Counted from the stretch's first letter, positions 22,617 through 32,903 are shown. The stretch is DNA of 64,000 nucleotides from Selaginella moellendorffii (GCF_000143415.4 NW_003314282.1:1921697-1985696), one strand, 5' to 3'. A program made the numbers and translations. The notes: a model not told the origin generated them from the sequence alone.

Positions 22617-22740
22617 AGAAGAAGATGAAGTGGAAGCACCGCTCAAGTTGTTAATGCTTTATCTCTTGAATTGCGTTCTTCCGGCTTCAAGCGAAGGTGT
22701 TTCCATTTGTTTGGGATCCTTTCCTTCCCTCACTTAGAAA
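22617..22740 (+). pseudogene. TPD1-like exon 1 fragment
   Basis: The + strand here resembles exon 1 of the TPD1-like genes (LKLLMLYLLNCVLPASSEG matches LFILHLLISVLPASS), including the intron-like sequence that follows (CATTTGTTTGGGATCC). The donor and the whole second exon are missing and the start codon is lost. It is a relic of a third TPD1-like copy, directly 5' of the gene at 21204-22599. Confidence 0.75.
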
Positions 22741-22774
22741 TGAAGAGCGCGAATGTTTTTTGAAAATTTCCTAT

Positions 22775-23281
22775 TGACTGACTCTATTGTCGAAGACGAT
22801 CTCGACCATCTTTGAAAGTCACACTGTGGCGAGCGTGAGACGACGGAGATTGTCTTTATGAGCAAACACACTGCTGTTTCAGTCAAACTATCTCTAACAG
22901 TTCATCCAGTTGGTAAGCTTCACTTTTCTTGCTCGTTAGTCTCAAAAGCTTAACTTTTTTCGAAGACGACCGAGCGAAAAGCCTCTTGTTGCCGTCAAGC
23001 ATGCTAATATTTCTCGTTAAGTTTCAGAAATACAGAAAAAGATTACGCTTGAAGGCCGGAAATTGGGAGTTTGTATCTCGTCTATTTGGTCAACAATTTT
23101 CTGTTTTTTTTTTTTTCCACGTATTTTGGGACTGAAGGAAGGAAGCTTTCTGGTGCGAACATCCAAACTTGTGCAATTCTTATCATAATTTTAGCAATTT
23201 CCTGGTCTCACAAGAGCTTGCAAAGAAGTGTCAGCCTTTCTTTAATCGCAACGAAAATATCTGTTGGGAAGCCACACGATT
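22775..23281 (+). pseudogene. DTD2/GEK1 pseudogene, copy B
   Basis: This is an inverted, broken copy of the deacylase gene. 22775-22915 matches exon 2 (MSKHTAVS, then LSLTVHPVG followed by a donor) but carries an in-frame TGA where the functional gene has Trp. Exons 3 and 5 and most of exon 4 are deleted. 23150-23210 matches an intron near exon 7, and 23211-23281 matches the last exon (GKPHD). The order is the same as in the functional gene, so it arose by DNA duplication rather than retroposition. Confidence 0.8.
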
Positions 23282-23284
23282 AAA

Positions 23285-23535
23285 AGTCTCTAGGAGCCAT
23301 TTCAGTCAAACCCACTGCTGTGAGAGATTTTACGATTATACGTGGAAGGTGGCACACCTCGCAGAGGAGATTTAATTCGCGTAAGCTTATCCATTCCAGA
23401 AAACGGTGTTTCACGTACATATCCCAGATTACGGGGAGACGCAGCCTTAGGATAAATACTCGTGTTTCACCATAAGAGAGTAGCTTCTTCTTCTTCTTTC
23501 TTGCTTGATCCATCCCAACGATGAGGATGATCCTT
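23285..23535 (+). pseudogene. TPD1-like promoter with truncated start, copy B
   Basis: Continuing from the DTD2 pseudogene, this stretch matches the promoter of the TPD1-like genes and then the first codons (ATGAGGATGATCCT at 23521-23534). The coding sequence breaks off at once and joins sequence that in copy A lies about 700 bp further downstream (33184 on). This is a simple internal deletion that removed the whole TPD1 gene. Confidence 0.78.
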
Positions 23536-24160
23536 CGATTGAACTGCAGTCTCCTTACTTTTGGTTGAGAGCCAGAAACAGAAGGGGACCCCAAGAAGAT
23601 CTCAGCCCCCTTATAAGTAAGTTTTTTTGATCTGTAATTCCTTGCCCTCTTTGTTGTGCTGGAATTTTGCCATATCTCTCTAATGATACAACTCGTTTTC
23701 AGTGTGGTCCTGACTCCTGACGATCCAATCGACGAAGAAATGCACAGTTTTGTGAAAAATACACCGGTGCTGTTGAATGGGTTTTTTGGTGCTTTTATAA
23801 GTTCCATAGCTAGCTCTCTTGATACAACAACTTACTTTCTGTTTTTCTTTTCCTCTTTCGTTGACGACTTATGGAGTTCTGGGCAGCACTTTTCTGGAAG
23901 CTCTACACAGTCCAACTCTCAGCTCGATCAAGAAGTGAAAACAAACATGAAACCAACTCTTCAACTTTCTCACGAAAATCTGTTTGCTTTGTCTTCCAGG
24001 ACCAAAACTGTAGCTCTTTACAGATCCATGTGCCAGAATTGGTCAGCAGGATTCTCACAAACGTGGAGTGGCACCTTGTCTTCACAAAAATATGATTCAT
24101 ATTGTCTATTTGGATGAAATTTGTTTAAATGAGCATTGTTTATTTGCTTGAGCTTCAGTT
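23536..24160 (+). other. unknown ORF module, copy B
   Basis: An acceptor-like CAG is followed by an open frame from about 23703: VVLTPDDPIDEEMHSFVKNT, then a hydrophobic segment rich in Phe (GFFGAFISSIASSL, then YFLFFFSSFVDDLW), then a polar SSGQHFSGSS tail, to about 24117. The same module occurs at 33848-34108 and, shortened, at 33378-33460 and 33556-33650. I do not recognise it. It could be an exon of a lost neighbouring gene that was carried along in the duplication. Coding status is unproven. Confidence 0.4.
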
Positions 24161-24819
24161 ATTATGAATGGTGCTAAGTTAAATTTTTGACTTTATTTTT
24201 GGTATAGATTGGTTGTGGTATAATCATGCCAATGAAGTTTTTCCTTTTTGTCTTATATTTTTTCCATTCCTCTTACTTTTGTTCTTTTTCATCCTTTTTT
24301 TATACTTTTGTTTCCATCATTTTTGTCTTTTTATTATTTCTTTTATATTTCTATATTACTCTTTTATTCCCTCTTTAAATCCATCGGATAAATTTTTATT
24401 TTGCAATTGTTGATTGGCTCACAAAAGAAGTATTTTAATCTCTTTGAATTCATTTATCGTTTGGGGCCAAGATTACAACACATTATCCTATTTCATGTTC
24501 AATTAAGGTTCTAGTCACTAAAAGAAATTAAAATTCTAATAAAAAAGATGTTGGTGAAAGGTGTTATTTAAAAGTCATAAAGTCTTTAGATATGTCAACT
24601 TCATCTTGTTATAAAGCTTGATAGGAATATTTACTTTTGTATTGACTATCGGCTGTTAAATTAATTGACTATCTTAGATATATATTTTATTCCTCATACC
24701 ATTAATCTTCTAGATTGTCTAGAGAAGAAGTATTAATTCACAAAATTAGATCTTGTTTCTAGGTATTAACAAGTGTTAATAGCTGAGAATGATGTCCTCA
24801 ATACTATTTTCGTACACTA
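24161..24819. other. AT-rich spacer with pyrimidine-rich tract
   Basis: 24230-24380 is strongly T-rich (about four-fifths pyrimidine). The rest is AT-rich sequence with no credible ORF or known element. Confidence 0.5.
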
Positions 24820-27383
24820 TTAAGTTTGTATAAATTCTTAGTGATACCATTCAAATTAAACAATGTTCTAACAACTTTTAAGTGGGTGATGAATAAGGTT
24901 TTTTGTGATATGCTAGAGATAACTATTAACTTTATTAATAATGTCTTGATGCACTTAGAAGGGATGTGGGAGGAGCATATCTATAATGCTCAAAAGGTGT
25001 TAAATCCATTATGGGAAGTTAATTTACAGTTAAAGTGGTTGAAATGTGTATTTTAGTCTAAGGACATAACTTATTTTGCATACTGTATTTCTCATAAGGG
25101 TTTGTAAGTTAATCTTGATAAACGTGTAGCTATTTTAAAGTTTCTTACTTCGAAGTATGTGAATGATGTGTAACACTTTCTGAGCAAGGTGCAATATCTC
25201 AATTATTTTGTTGATCATCTTTTTTATCGCATTGCATCATTGTGAGCATTGCTGAAGTCATCAAAATTATCTTTCATTTGGTTTAAATACTGTGAATAAG
25301 CATTTATAGATCTCAAAAAGCTATTGATAACTCTTCCAATTTTAGTGTGTCTTGACTATATTTGACTATTCATTTTGCATGTGAATGCTTCAGATATCAA
25401 TGTTGAGGGTGTCTTAATGGAAGAAAGTACTAATGTGCCTGGTTAACATCACCCCATTGCGTATACTAGCTATACATTACAATTAGCAAAGGTGAACTAA
25501 TCCACAATAGAGGAGTGTTTAGTAGTAATTTAGGGTTTTGATAAGTTTTATATTCTCAAACATTGCTTAAAAGTGATCATGTTGCGGTTACTTCATTATG
25601 AAAGTAGATGGTTATATTGTTCGGTGGGTTTTGAAACTTTAAATATATAATTTCGAGGTTATTTATCACCTAAGGAGTTCTATAGTTGATAAAAATACCC
25701 TTTTTTGAACTTTTCTTCCTTCTTTGCTCTTTTCTCCTATTCCTAAAAAACTTGTTGTTCTAGCATCTATAAATTCAACACAAAGATTCCATGTTATCAA
25801 AGGTTATATTTGATATTTAATGTCCATAAGGTGTGGAGTAAGATTTACTTTCTCTTATCGAGGTCTATAAGTTTAAAAGGTTAAATCGTGGATTTATAGG
25901 CTTTGTGAGAGGTTTGAGAATCTTACATTATTTGTTGATGACTTGCCACTTTGGCATATATATTCTTAATACTGCTTTGAGGTCAACCTTTTTTATTTTG
26001 TTGGGACTGATCTTGATGATCATTTATGGTTAGTGGTACCTTTGATATTTATTCCATGTTTTCTCCATATTTATTATGACTTTTCTATTCTAGATAGGCA
26101 TATGGGACATTTATCTGTGACTAATAAACTATGTAGATCTTTCTATTAGCCAAAGATGCAATATGATGTTATTTGAAATATGCATAATTATGTTTGGTGC
26201 CAAGCCCATCATATTTCTATTTATGCTATGGAAAGATGGTTGGAGTCAATTACAAGTTTTTATCTATTTGAGTTGGTAACGTTTAATATGATAGAGCCTT
26301 TTCTACGGCTGACTATTGATAATGAGTATGTCATTATTGCTTTTGACCACTTAACTCATTAGGTGGAAGTTGATACTCTTGCTAGTACATTAGTAATTAC
26401 TATTGAGTATTTCCTCCTCAATTGAATGGTATTTTAACATTCCTATTTGAAACAAATTCCTTCAGATAATGGTCTAGGAATAATTATGAAATATGTGAAC
26501 TTTTAGTATTCAGATTGGGATGGTTATTTATTGCCTTACATATGTATATCACAAAGGTATAGAGTTTTATTGGTGCTTCACCATATAAATTTTTATATGG
26601 TGATAATCTGATATTACCAACAAAGTTAAGTTCAAACAATTTGTTTAAACCTTCAAAAGGATGATGGCAAGGTATGTGAACTTTTAGTATTCGGATTGGG
26701 ATGGTTATTTACCATCTCTTTAATATACATATGTCAAAGTGGTACAAAGTCTACTAGCGTTTCACTATATAAACTTCTATATAGGCATGATCTAATATTG
26801 GCAATAAAGTTGAGTTTACATTAATGATTACCACAAGTTGCCAATGTTATATCTTGGGATCAATATTTAACAAGCATTCTTCCATTTGTCCAAGGAAAGC
26901 CTATTAAACACTTAGGTCGTGTACAAGTGGAACAATAACGGTGCTGCAACTCTTATTATCATCCAAATGCAGAATATAAAGTAGATGACTTAGTGATAAT
27001 CTATCTTCCCTATCTTATAGTACATAGTTTGTCTAAGGAGCTCTTTGATCAATAGAAAGAACCATATCAAATATTGCAACAATAGGCCCATCCTCTAGAA
27101 ACTATGTATGTGCAATAATTAAAATGCTTTATACAAAGGGATCAAGAACAACTGACACTATTTACAAATCCACCACTAATGTTCCTTTAAATCTTAGCCC
27201 ATTCACTTCCATCCTTCCAAAAAGAGGGGATGATATGAAGTCGCCTATAATATTGTATATTAATAATAGTGTAATGGGATTTTGATAGCTATTTAGTTGG
27301 TTTGAATTTAGACCACTCACTCTTGAATATAAGTTAGGGTTTTTGGGCTAATGAATATACACATTTCTATATTCCCACTCATA
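24820..27383 (+). mobile_element. heavily decayed Ty3/gypsy copy
   Basis: This aligns collinearly with the left and right gypsy copies from RT through integrase to the LTR but is saturated with C-to-T and G-to-A changes, stops and small deletions. Recognisable pieces are the RT block at 24826-25056 (INFINNVLMHLEGMWEEH), integrase zinc region at 26180-26230 (CQAHH) and integrase core to about 27170. A stretch of the integrase end is duplicated (26484-26640 and 26645-26830). The decay pattern fits old cytosine methylation. No functional ORF remains. Confidence 0.9.
27234..27383 (+). repeat. decayed LTR of the old gypsy copy
   Basis: The segment matches the 175-bp LTRs at 2411-2585 and 62536-62710 along its length. 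The ends have decayed to TATGAA...CTCATA and there are small deletions, so it is about 150 bp. Confidence 0.8.
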
Positions 27384-27554
27384 ATACTAAAATAAATAAT
27401 ATGTTTAAAATAGTTTATATTAATAAACCCGCTTACTTAATAAGCTAGACACGCAAACACTAGCTACCACGAAGATGGAAGGCCAAATACTCTCCTCCAC
27501 CATATGTGAGCATGAGGCCCAAGTAAGAAATCACTTGGCTTCCTATTCATTAAA

Positions 27555-27990
27555 TGGCTAGGTGCATCTGCCATCCACAAACTTCTTACTAAAGAACTCA
27601 TCCAAGGAAGCCAATTATGGCCTCTAGGAAATAGCTCTTTGTTGTAGACTCCCACTTGGTGAGTTTATGAGTATGGTTGATGATGATAACTGGCTTGATG
27701 GACTTGAGTTGAGATGGTGCAACCATGCATGAAAGTTGTTTATGATCCCTTAAATCATGTTCAATACTTTCCCATAACAATTTAATGCCTTGAGCAAGCT
27801 TCCATGATAGAGCTCCCATCACACTTGTGTCCTTCATGAAAGACTAGAGTATACTCTAGATGCACTGTTTGCCATGAGATGTCAATGATAACCCCACAGA
27901 ATTTGAGTTCCATAGCAACTTTCTTGAATCCAAGAGCATAGTGATTTGTCAAGACATAATGTACTTTATCTATATATAGTTTTAAATATA
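27555..27990 (-). pseudogene. decayed copy of the P-loop ATPase at 29324
   Basis: On the minus strand, fragments match the neighbouring ATPase: CGVIIDIS corresponds to PLVIIDMR, LAQGIKLLWESIEHD to IAQGIKSFWESIQG, IKPVIIINHTHKLTKWE to the Walker B block VKPVIIFDEANKLAKWE, then VYNKEL in another frame. The Walker B acidic residues are lost and frames shift, so it is dead. It lies inverted to the better-preserved copy about 1.5 kb away. Confidence 0.8.
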
Positions 27991-28564
27991 AATATGACTT
28001 ATGATATATATATATACACACACACATACATGTGTGTACTTTTATTTTATCACCAAGATTAAATACCTATTAAGGTCTCTTCCATCTGATAGCTATGCAT
28101 ATCATAAGACTTTTTATATTAAATTTATTCAATGTTTTTTAAAAAATAATATAATTTCTTAGAGATAATTTCACAAATAAAAGTCTTCTACCTATAGTTG
28201 AAAATATTCTGTCTGAACAATATAAACCATCAGTAAAATTATATTGAATTTATAATTTCAAGACTATTATTATAGTTTTATTATTTAATAAATAAATAGA
28301 TAAAATATTATAAAAGATAGATTATATTTGGAAGTTTGTATTATTTTTTACATAAGTATTACTAAATTTTTGTTATACAAGAGTTATTTTTTTTCTTTAA
28401 TTATTTTTTTCAGCTATAAATTTATATTAATCTAAAAAATAAAAATTATAATAGGTTAAAAATTATTATAAAAATAATAAATTATAATTATAATAAAAAT
28501 TATAAATTTCTTTTTTACATTCAAAACCTTTTTATAAGGGGTATATCATTGATAAAACCTAGGG
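27991..28564. repeat. AT-rich spacer with (TA)n(CA)n microsatellite
   Basis: 28004-28038 is an alternating TA then CA run with a TG tail. The remainder to 28564 is extremely AT-rich and has no supported gene. Confidence 0.7.
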
Positions 28565-29270
28565 ACTCTGACTAGAGGAACCAGTGATTGCACAGCATCT
28601 GTGATAAATGGCTCCTCGGGTTAGACACACATAACAGCAATAGCTGTGATCTGGAAGAACAAAAAGATACGTAGCATGGATAGAAACGAGAGCTTTGAGA
28701 AGTTTTCAAGCCCTACCTATATCAATTTTTCATTGCGAACTGTCTGTTCAGCTTCAAATTGATGATCTCTACCATCTTGTTCCTGTCCTTGAGCCATGGC
28801 AATGCCTGGAAGAAGCCAGAAAATTAGTATTTTGCACGATCAAAGAAGGAAGTCTTGATATTGATTACCTGAGAGACGAGAACTGCTCCTGGCAGTCATG
28901 TCCACAGGAACACGACCCGCAAGAAGCTCCAGCAGACAATACACATCCGATTTGGTCGTCAAAGTGTCCATGCAGTTAATGCATACCTGGAAGAAAAATG
29001 TGATGGTTTTTGAGAAAAGAACGCAAAGAGATGTTTTTTACATACTCAGGCGCTACGTAGCCTTGAGTTCCCAGGCCGGCTTTGTCCAAGCCCAGCTTTG
29101 CAAGGCCAAAGTCAGAAACTTTGGTGTTAAACTTGTCGGCAAGGAGGATGTTGCTGCTCTTGAAATCTCTGTGAATTATGAGAGGGCTTACTATCTCATG
29201 CAAGTACTTTAGGCCTCGAGAGCTACGTGGTCTACCACTGTTTCCTGTAAGATCACCAAAGTTGGAGCTC
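28565..29270 (-). pseudogene. receptor-like cytoplasmic kinase fragment
   Basis: Minus-strand exons match the C-lobe of a plant RLCK/RLK. 29225-29040 gives [18 protein letters not shown] (HRD loop), DFGLAKLG and [10 protein letters not shown]. After an intron, 28985-28870 gives TLTTKSDVYC then LLELLAGRVPVDM, lacking the expected SFGVV block. 28800-28720 gives LKDRNKMVEIINLKLNRQF and then a stop. 28660-28565 gives ITAIAVMCV, a TAA in place of the usual Gln codon, then PEEPFITDAVQSLVPL. The N-lobe is absent. Multiple lesions make it a pseudogene. It lies head-to-head with the ATPase gene. Confidence 0.85.
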
Positions 29271-29323
29271 TAGGATCATTTAATTAAAGTAGCATAAACT
29301 AAAATGTATAAGGGTTAGTGTAG

Positions 29324-30599
29324 ATGGGGGCTTGTCAATCCGTTACGAGCGCGGAGCTGGGGCAAAGCATCCGAAGTGTGGCGGGTGCGGTGCAGTCTTC
29401 CTACGGCTTCTTCAATCGCAAGGAGGAGCTGGAGAGGTTGGTCAGGATCCTGGATGCTGAGCCTTTACAAATCAATGTGCTCCTGGGTCCCAAGGATGCG
29501 GGAAAGTCGCTGTTACTGACGCATCTGCGTGAGCTCTGGAAAAGTTCCGCGGGCAGGAGCGCTTTGGCTCCGTTGGTCATCATCGACATGCGCATCAACG
29601 ATTGCTCGTCTCCGGATGCCATGGCCGCTTTGCTGAGGACAGAATTGGGCGGCTGGCAGAAACAAGTCCGGGATTTACTCGGGTCTCTGGGGGATGCGAG
29701 CGTGATGGGGGTTCCAGCTGGGGAGATCGCTCAAGGAATCAAATCTTTCTGGGAAAGTATTCAAGGCATCCGAGGGGCAGGACTTGTGGCGATCCAAGGG
29801 ATCATCCAGAGATTTTTAGCTCAATACAAGTGCGTCAAGCCGGTTATCATCTTCGACGAGGCTAACAAGCTCGCCAAGTGGGAAGGCGGTCTACGACAAG
29901 GAGCTCGACGACTTGCTCGGTTTCATGGAGGGCATGACCAAGCAGACTGGGAGGGCTCATGTGGTCATGGCTTCCTCGGACGAGTTCTTCCGGTCGTGGC
30001 TGCGTAGGAAGTTCGCGGATGGCAAATTCAAGACAATAGGACTCGGCCTGTTTTGCGAAGATGAAGCCAAGCAGTTTTTCTCCGAGCACGTCGCACCAAC
30101 TCTGGGCTTGAAGCTCCCGCAAGACTGGGAGGCGACTGTTTGGCCTTCCATCTTTGAGGCAGCTGGTGGAAGCCCGTATCAATTGAAAACGCTGGCGCTC
30201 AACGCTTCTCTTGACAATGATGAGGACGCTACCAATCTAGTGGCGCAAGCCCAGGATCTCATAGACGTGGCAAGGGTGAACTTGGAGATGACTATGGGGC
30301 TTGGGGAAGGATGGACTCCAGCAGAGTTGACGGGGATCTTCAAGGCGATTGTGGAGGGTGGTGGTGCCGCGGCGTACAGGACGGTGGTAGCCGAAGTTTT
30401 TGGTGGGCAGATCCACCACGGCAACAGAGTTGTGCACCAGCAGCTGGTGCGCAGCAATATCATCCATGTTCGCTTGCTTACCAAGGCTACTAAGTACAGA
30501 GACGTGCCTGCGCAGCACACTGCAACGGGTGAGTACCTCATGGCCACCAGTCCTGCGGCATATGCAGCCATGAAGCTGTGTTGTGATGTTTTAACATAA
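29324..30599 (+). pseudogene. P-loop (STAND-like) ATPase with myristoylation-type N-terminus, one frameshift
   Basis: Frame 1 (29324 to about 29885) starts MGACQSVTS, fitting an N-myristoylation signal (Gly2, Ser6) with a palmitoylation-type Cys4. It has GFFNRKEELERLV, a Walker A (LGPKDAGKSLLLTH), LVIIDMR and Walker B (PVIIFDEANKL). A single extra base near 29885 shifts the frame. The product continues as VYDKELDDLLGFMEGMT, HVVMASSDEFFRSWL (sensor-like), FCEDEAKQFFSEHVAP and GGSPYQLKTLAL, to a stop at 30597-30599. The order resembles archaeal-type ATPase_2/STAND NTPases. Function unknown. The frameshift is either a real lesion or a sequencing error; otherwise about 425 codons look intact. No intron explains the shift. 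Confidence 0.75.
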
Positions 30600-31889
30600 T
30601 TGTTCTTTGTTTTCGTGTTCATACTTCCTTTCAACAAGTAATATGATAAGCATTTCTAGTAAGCGTTCCTAAGAGCTTTTCTAACGAGGAAAGAACTTTT
30701 TTTTTTCCCACAGGGTTATAGCAGTGTCAAACCTTGCACGCACTTATACTACGCCTGTGAATATTCCTTAGAATCTAATGGCGCCCTACCCATTGTCACA
30801 ACAAAGTAAAGACTAGAAAAGAAAATTGGCTTCAGGCAAGGCAAGTAAGTTCTTTTAATAATGTGCTCATCTATAGCTAGTTAATTATTGATCTAGCAAA
30901 GTATGTGTTAAAACACGTTTTGGAATGCTAGATTTCTTGATGCCACATGCTGCATTCAAGAGTTTTCCAAAGGATCAAATACCAGAAGTATGGAAGTTCA
31001 ACCAATTGTAAGGACCATGGGCTAGGCAAAAATTCTCAACAGCTGTTGAAATAGTTGAAATATAGAGTACCACAACCAATAAAAACTGCTAGAAGGTTGT
31101 ATAATTTGGCTTGTATAAACCCATCTTACATTGCCAACATTACCAAAGCTACTAATTGAAGGACCCTCTCATGGATATAAAAAATCATGGATATCAATAT
31201 GAAATCAAGTGGTAAACTCAACACTATATGGCTGTAGTAAAGTAGCAAATTTCACTTGAATGCCAAAATTTCTTTTGTAACTTTCTCTCAGAGTTTGTCA
31301 AAAGGCAAGTTTAAGCTAACTGTTTTGGTGAGCAAAAATGGGCTAGAACTATCCAATGTACACGGTTTATCATGCCAGGTAGATTGAAATAAGAGCATTA
31401 TCCTTTCCTTGGTAGGCAATAAATTGTTTTTTATACTTTGCTGCATTAATCCTTTTTTTACACAGCTCCATGAATTCTTCTCCATAAAGGATTAAGGGTT
31501 TCCCAAATGGCATGGTGCTTTAAGGGATTTTACTCAATATATGAAATAGAGAAAGGCTCTAGGCCTATGGTTCTAGCTAATGGGGTTAAAGCTCACCCAT
31601 GTGCTTTTGGGCACCAATATAAACCAACTTCCAGCACCAAGCCAAAACAAAAAGGAAAAGATATCAAAGGCAAAGATGTAAAGGAGGATAGTTATGTGAC
31701 TGGTGAAGAGTATCTGGATAAATCACACAGTCCATAAGATTGTGGCTCTTGTTCCTAGATAGATTAAAATTTAATTTTAAAAATCTATTACTCAATGTTA
31801 GTTATTTTAAAAATTGTTAAATTCTTATTATGATATTTAAATGTATTTTTTATGGTGGTTTATCTTAACATACTCATGAAACTTGTCTG
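30600..31889. other. intergenic, no supported gene
   Basis: Low-GC sequence. ORFs near 31288-31485 (-) and 31507-31737 (+) resemble nothing I know and lack splice or composition support; they may be scraps of old transposons. Confidence 0.5.
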
Positions 31890-32216
31890 AATGGAAGGTT
31901 TGAAACTCATCAAACTCTGCTGTCAAGCATTCTCATGTTTCTTGTTAAGTTTCAGAAATACAGACAAAGATTATGCTCGAAGGCCGGAAATTGTTGAGAT
32001 TAGGCCCTTCCTGGAGTTTGTATCTGTCTATTTGGTCAACGGTTTTATGAAACATCCGTTTTCTATTTTTCCAGGTCTTTTGGGACTGGTGCGAACATCC
32101 AAACTTGTGTTTCTTATCATAATGTTAGCAATTTCCTGGTCTCACAGGAGCCTGCAAAGAAGTGCCATCCTTTCTTTAATCGCAACAAAAATATATCTGT
32201 TGGGAAGCCACACGAT
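31890..32216 (+). pseudogene. DTD2/GEK1 pseudogene, copy A
   Basis: This aligns with copy B (22930-23281) and, less closely, with the functional deacylase gene. 32060-32100 matches the start of exon 6 and then intron sequence. 32140-32216 matches the last exon (SWSHRSLQRSAILSLIATK, then a shifted frame before GSHTIKS). Most exons are deleted. It directly precedes the TPD1-like promoter of copy A, keeping the gene order of the original locus in inverted orientation. Confidence 0.78.
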
Positions 32217-32269
32217 TAAAAGTCTCTAGAAGCCATTTCGGTCAAGCCCACTGCTATGAGAGAACGGAT

Positions 32270-32297
32270 TTTATGATTATACGTGGAAGGTGGCACA
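32270..32297 (+). promoter_or_regulatory. conserved promoter block upstream of TPD1-like copy 2
   Basis: GATTATACGTGGAAG plus GTGGCACA, the same block as in front of copy 1 (19576-19607) and in the gene-less copy B (23329-23356). It lies about 160-190 bp upstream of the ATG at 32459. A weak TATA-like GATAAATA lies between the block and the ATG at about 32394. Confidence 0.5.
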
Positions 32298-32458
32298 ACC
32301 TCGCAGAGGAGATTTAATTCGCTTAAGCTTATACATTCCAAAAACCGGTGTTTCACGTACGTATCCCAGATTACGGGGCGATGCAGCCTTAGGATAAATA
32401 CTCGTGTTTCACCATAAGAGAGAGTAGCTTCTTCTTCTTTTTTCTTGCTCGATCCACG

Positions 32459-32903
32459 ATGAGGATGATCCTAGAGGAAGCATTGCGCAAGCTGTTCATT
32501 CTGCATCTCTTGATCTCCGTTCTTCCGGCTTCCAGCGATTCAGGTAAGTTTCATTTGTTTTGGATCCTTTTCTTTCGTTTCTTCCTCACTCCATTTGTTT
32601 TCTTCCATTTGTGTAGACCGGCCCATGAGGAACATTGAGATCAGCCAGGTGGATACCGGCGATGTGCTCGAGTTCGAAGTGGTGATCATGAACGAGGGCG
32701 AGCGCAGTGTGTGCGGGATTCACGTCGATTGCGGCAAATTCGCGTCCTACAAGCTCGTCGATCCGGGGGTTTTCCACCGCCTCTCGCCAGGTGATTGTCT
32801 CGTTCTGGATGGCGGACCTCTTGAACCGCGAAGGGAGGTTCGGTTCGTCTACATGAGCGATCGCAAGTTTCCCATGCACCGCAGGGATGCCACCTTTTGC
32901 TAG
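32459..32903 (+). CDS. TPD1-like secreted peptide (copy 2), two cysteines lost
   Basis: Two exons (32459-32543 and 32617-32903) encode 123 residues. Signal peptide MRMILEEALRKLFILHLLIS, then VLPASS. The mature part closely follows copy 1: EVVIMNEGERSVCGIHVDCG, SYKLVDPGVFHRLSPGDC, LVLDGG, and a terminal Cys. Relative to copy 1 the first two family cysteines are replaced (CSKRDI becomes PMRNI, VNEC becomes MNEG); the other four remain. Intact frame, start, donor and acceptor suggest a live paralogue, possibly with one disulfide fewer. Downstream it runs into a tandemly repeated module (32985-33900). Confidence 0.88.

Noticed and set aside
22857-24160. Copy B first read as a new gene because several frames are open
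   Set aside because: Alignment with 19670-20964 and 31890-34505 shows it is a duplicated, deleted DTD2-TPD1 locus with an in-frame stop.
24230-24380. T-rich tract considered as a retroposon poly-A tail (minus strand)
   Set aside because: It is mixed C/T rather than pure T, has no adjacent reverse-transcribed gene and no target-site duplication.
31507-31737. ORF with a Lys-rich end (KPKQKGKDIKGKDVKED) that could be a gag or small basic protein
   Set aside because: Isolated in decayed AT-rich DNA, no zinc knuckle, no neighbours; cannot be supported.
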